Below, in pieces: positions 62,113-64,000 of a stretch of 64,000 nt of DNA. Each line of letters starts with the position of its first letter. The first letter of the stretch is position 1. Location: the NCBI RefSeq assembly GCF_026013365.1, contig NZ_JAPDOE010000006.1, forward strand, positions 186,001-250,000, given 5' to 3'. The notes under the pieces are model-generated. The model was not told the origin of the DNA and made no database searches. It worked only from the letters and a program-made list of their open reading frames with translations. Both the position numbers and the translations under genes were made by a program. The stretch is from Paenibacillus sp. LS1 (GTDB lineage: Bacteria > Bacillota > Bacilli > Paenibacillales > Paenibacillaceae).

Positions 62113-63572
62113 AGCGGGCCGCTATTGTAGGTGCAGGGATTGGCGGACTCACTTCGGCACTGTTGTTGAACCGTCAAGGGTGGGATGTCACCGTGTATGA
62201 ACGGGGCTCCCGCGTTGGCGGACGCATTGGATATGAGCAGGAAGGGGAGTATCGGATCGATCAGGGGCCGACGATTGTGCTTCTGCCTGAGATGTTACTT
62301 GGCATCATGGAGGAGGCAGGCGTAGATCGTTCGAAGATTGAGCTGCTTCGCTGTGATCCGCTATACAGAGTGCACTACCACAGTGGTCGTGTCATGACCA
62401 AGATGACGTCACGTGAAGAGCAGACGGCGGAGATTGAGCGTTTGTTCCCGGGAGAGAGCCGGGGATTCACACGGTTCATGAAAGACATGGACACGTTGTT
62501 TCCGGCAGGCCGGGCCGCGTTTCTGGAAAGAGCTTTTCCGCGCAAAAGGGATTTCTTCACACCTTCGCTCATGTCACTCATGGGCAGATTGCGTGCACAC
62601 AAAAGTGTCCGGAAAGCCGTAGGCGATTATTTTCAGCACGAGGAGTTGCTCGACGCGTACTCTTTGCAAAGTCTATACATCGGTGGATCACCGTTTGGGA
62701 CGCCAGGTATCTATTCCCTTTTACCTTACGCCGAGCATGAATATGGCATCTGGATGGTCAAAGGCGGATATGCAGCATTGCCGGCTATTCTGGAACAGGA
62801 ACTGATATCGCGTGGTGGACGTGTCGTGCTGAATTCGGAAGTTACCGGGCTCACGATAAAAAATGGCGTGTGTGAAGGTATAGAAACGGCAGCAGGCGCA
62901 GAAAATGTGGATGCAGTTATCTACAATGGCGATTTCCCCCACCTTTCGGGTTTGCTTGGTCAATCACCAGAGGTAGCGCGGAAAAGAAAGCCGTATCGTC
63001 CCTCTTCCGGATGTGTATTGCTCTATGTCGGCGTGGACAAAACCTGGGAAGATGCAACAACACACCAGTTCTTCCTGCCACCGAGTCTGGAAGGTAGTTT
63101 ACAGGAAGTCTTCAATCAGCGACGCATTCCGGCAAAGTCCTCATTTTACGTTTTTAATCCGGTCGCATTGGATGAAACTGCAGCGCCTCAAGGACAGAGT
63201 GTATTGTATTTCCTCATTCCCGTACCCGATGCCGAAGGTGTCGACTGGGATCAGGAGAGCGAAGCATTGGCAGAACGGGTACTGGAAGAAGCGGAGCAAC
63301 GTGGATTCCCGGGACTACGTGCAGCGATCAAGTGGAAAAAGGTGCGTACACCCGCTGATGCAGAGCGAGACGGGCTCTATGGGGGCGGAAGCTTCGGTAT
63401 TGCGCCAGTATTGTTCCAGTCTGGTGTATACCGACCACAACCCAAACCATTCCCTAATATAAAGGGATTATATGCCGCAGGAGCATCTGTACATCCTGGA
63501 GGCGGGGTGCCGATTGTGATGCAAAGTGCACGTATGGCCGTCAATCAACTCATGAAGGAGATGGAAACATGA
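62109..63572 (+). CDS. CrtI/CrtN-family carotenoid desaturase/oxygenase 2
   Basis: 487 residues: FAD motif AIVGAGIGGLTSALLL, GGRIGYEQEGEYRIDQGPT, and the C-terminal GASVHPGGGVPIVMQSAR. The start overlaps the previous stop (ATGA); the longer upstream frame is inside that gene. It is a paralogue of enzyme 1. In C30 pathways a second CrtN-like protein (CrtP/CrtNb) oxidises the end of diapolycopene, so this or a second desaturation is likely. Sequence alone does not tell which. Confidence 0.88.
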   Translation: MKRAAIVGAGIGGLTSALLLNRQGWDVTVYERGSRVGGRIGYEQEGEYRIDQGPTIVLLPEMLLGIMEEAGVDRSKIELLRCDPLYRVHYHSGRVMTKMTSREEQTAEIERLFPGESRGFTRFMKDMDTLFPAGRAAFLERAFPRKRDFFTPSLMSLMGRLRAHKSVRKAVGDYFQHEELLDAYSLQSLYIGGSPFGTPGIYSLLPYAEHEYGIWMVKGGYAALPAILEQELISRGGRVVLNSEVTGLTIKNGVCEGIETAAGAENVDAVIYNGDFPHLSGLLGQSPEVARKRKPYRPSSGCVLLYVGVDKTWEDATTHQFFLPPSLEGSLQEVFNQRRIPAKSSFYVFNPVALDETAAPQGQSVLYFLIPVPDAEGVDWDQESEALAERVLEEAEQRGFPGLRAAIKWKKVRTPADAERDGLYGGGSFGIAPVLFQSGVYRPQPKPFPNIKGLYAAGASVHPGGGVPIVMQSARMAVNQLMKEMET

Positions 63573-64000
63573 ATGAAGCGATTTTGAGCAGGTGTGAAGA
63601 GTTGATGCAAAAGGGTTCTTCCTCTTTTTATCAGGCCTTTAGAGGGCTGCCTAGTCCACGTCGGGAAGCGGTATATGTCATTTATGCCTTCTGCCGCATG
63701 ATTGATGACAGTGTAGACGAGCCGGAGCATTCGCCCTATACGATTCACGAAATCCATGATTTGTTTGATCAGTTGGATGACGCGGAAGGACACTTTATCT
63801 GGCCAGCACTGAGATGGTTGTTCAGCAGTTTCCCTCATCTGGATAAGGGACCATTCTTCCGTCAGATGGAAGGGCAACTCACGGATCTTAAAGTGACACA
63901 TTATACAACGATGCAGGAACTGGAGCATTATTGTTATCTTGTGGCTGGAACCGTAGGCGAGATGTTGTTGCCTGTATTGCGGGATGATAACGGCGCTGAA
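63569..64000 (+). CDS. Phytoene/dehydrosqualene synthase (3' end outside window)
   Basis: The first 144 residues of a CrtB/CrtM-type synthase joining two isoprenyl diphosphates. The N-terminus SSSFYQAFRGLPSPRREAVY and the first Asp-rich motif in FCRMIDDSVDE are diagnostic; the second half is cut off. The ATG at 63569 overlaps the preceding stop. With CrtN-like neighbours, dehydrosqualene synthase (CrtM, two farnesyl diphosphates) is more likely than CrtB. Confidence 0.88.
   Translation, partial: MNEAILSRCEELMQKGSSSFYQAFRGLPSPRREAVYVIYAFCRMIDDSVDEPEHSPYTIHEIHDLFDQLDDAEGHFIWPALRWLFSSFPHLDKGPFFRQMEGQLTDLKVTHYTTMQELEHYCYLVAGTVGEMLLPVLRDDNGAE

Overview
The window reads as a chromosomal segment of a Paenibacillus-like Gram-positive bacterium. 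This is an inference from strong AGGAGG-type ribosome binding sites, many carbohydrate-use genes under LacI, AraC and YesM/YesN-type control, small spacer repeats, a glutaminyl-tRNA synthetase (uncommon in Firmicutes) and a C30-type carotenoid cluster. No ribosomal RNA, tRNA, CRISPR array, prophage or complete insertion sequence was seen.

Layout. 1-6.1 kb: the tail of an unrecognised protein, then a minus-strand iron region (Btr-like AraC regulator, Fur-box-preceded siderophore-binding lipoprotein, ABC exporter) interrupted by a 164-bp MITE-like element. 6.2-11.2 kb: a LacI regulator and a 1130-residue GH94 phosphorylase with three matching operators. 11.2-17 kb: a MerR-methyltransferase fusion, two GNAT acetyltransferases, a short-chain dehydrogenase, a DUF2164 protein probably starting at ATT, and glnS. 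17-17.7 kb: a repeat-rich spacer. 17.7-29.5 kb: an MFS transporter, mobA, an AraC regulator divergent from a GH42 beta-galactosidase, and a YesM/YesN-type two-component system beside a sugar ABC importer (binding protein plus two permeases, no ATPase). 29.5-36.6 kb: a MocR regulator divergent from a LysE exporter, two chemoreceptor-type proteins and moaA.

36.9-51.1 kb holds a nearly complete reductive pyrimidine degradation locus: an NMT1/THI5-type ABC importer, an omega-aminotransferase, an M20-type carbamoylase, a nitrilase-type ureidopropionase, dihydropyrimidine dehydrogenase subunits PreT and PreA, dihydropyrimidinase, an unknown 75-residue protein and a convergent PucR regulator. Together these would import a pyrimidine and convert it to dihydropyrimidine, ureidopropionate, beta-alanine and the semialdehyde. 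Two different repeats lie between preT and preA.

51.4-59.1 kb: a TetR-RND efflux operon, an unannotated 43-residue membrane mini-protein, an autoregulated TetR-SMR-SMR efflux operon, and a phospholipase D-like membrane protein with degenerate HKD motifs. 59.2-64 kb: a CarH-type B12 photoreceptor-repressor followed by a carotenoid operon (two CrtI/CrtN-family enzymes and a CrtM/CrtB synthase cut by the window end). The carH and crt promoters carry the same three head-to-tail 11-bp repeats in the same position relative to a TATTAT -10 box, which suggests that one B12 light switch represses both.

A ~200-bp structured repeat occurs at 17.5, 22.9 and 46.2 kb, with a short derivative at 56.1 kb. 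Its nested helices appear preserved by compensatory changes.
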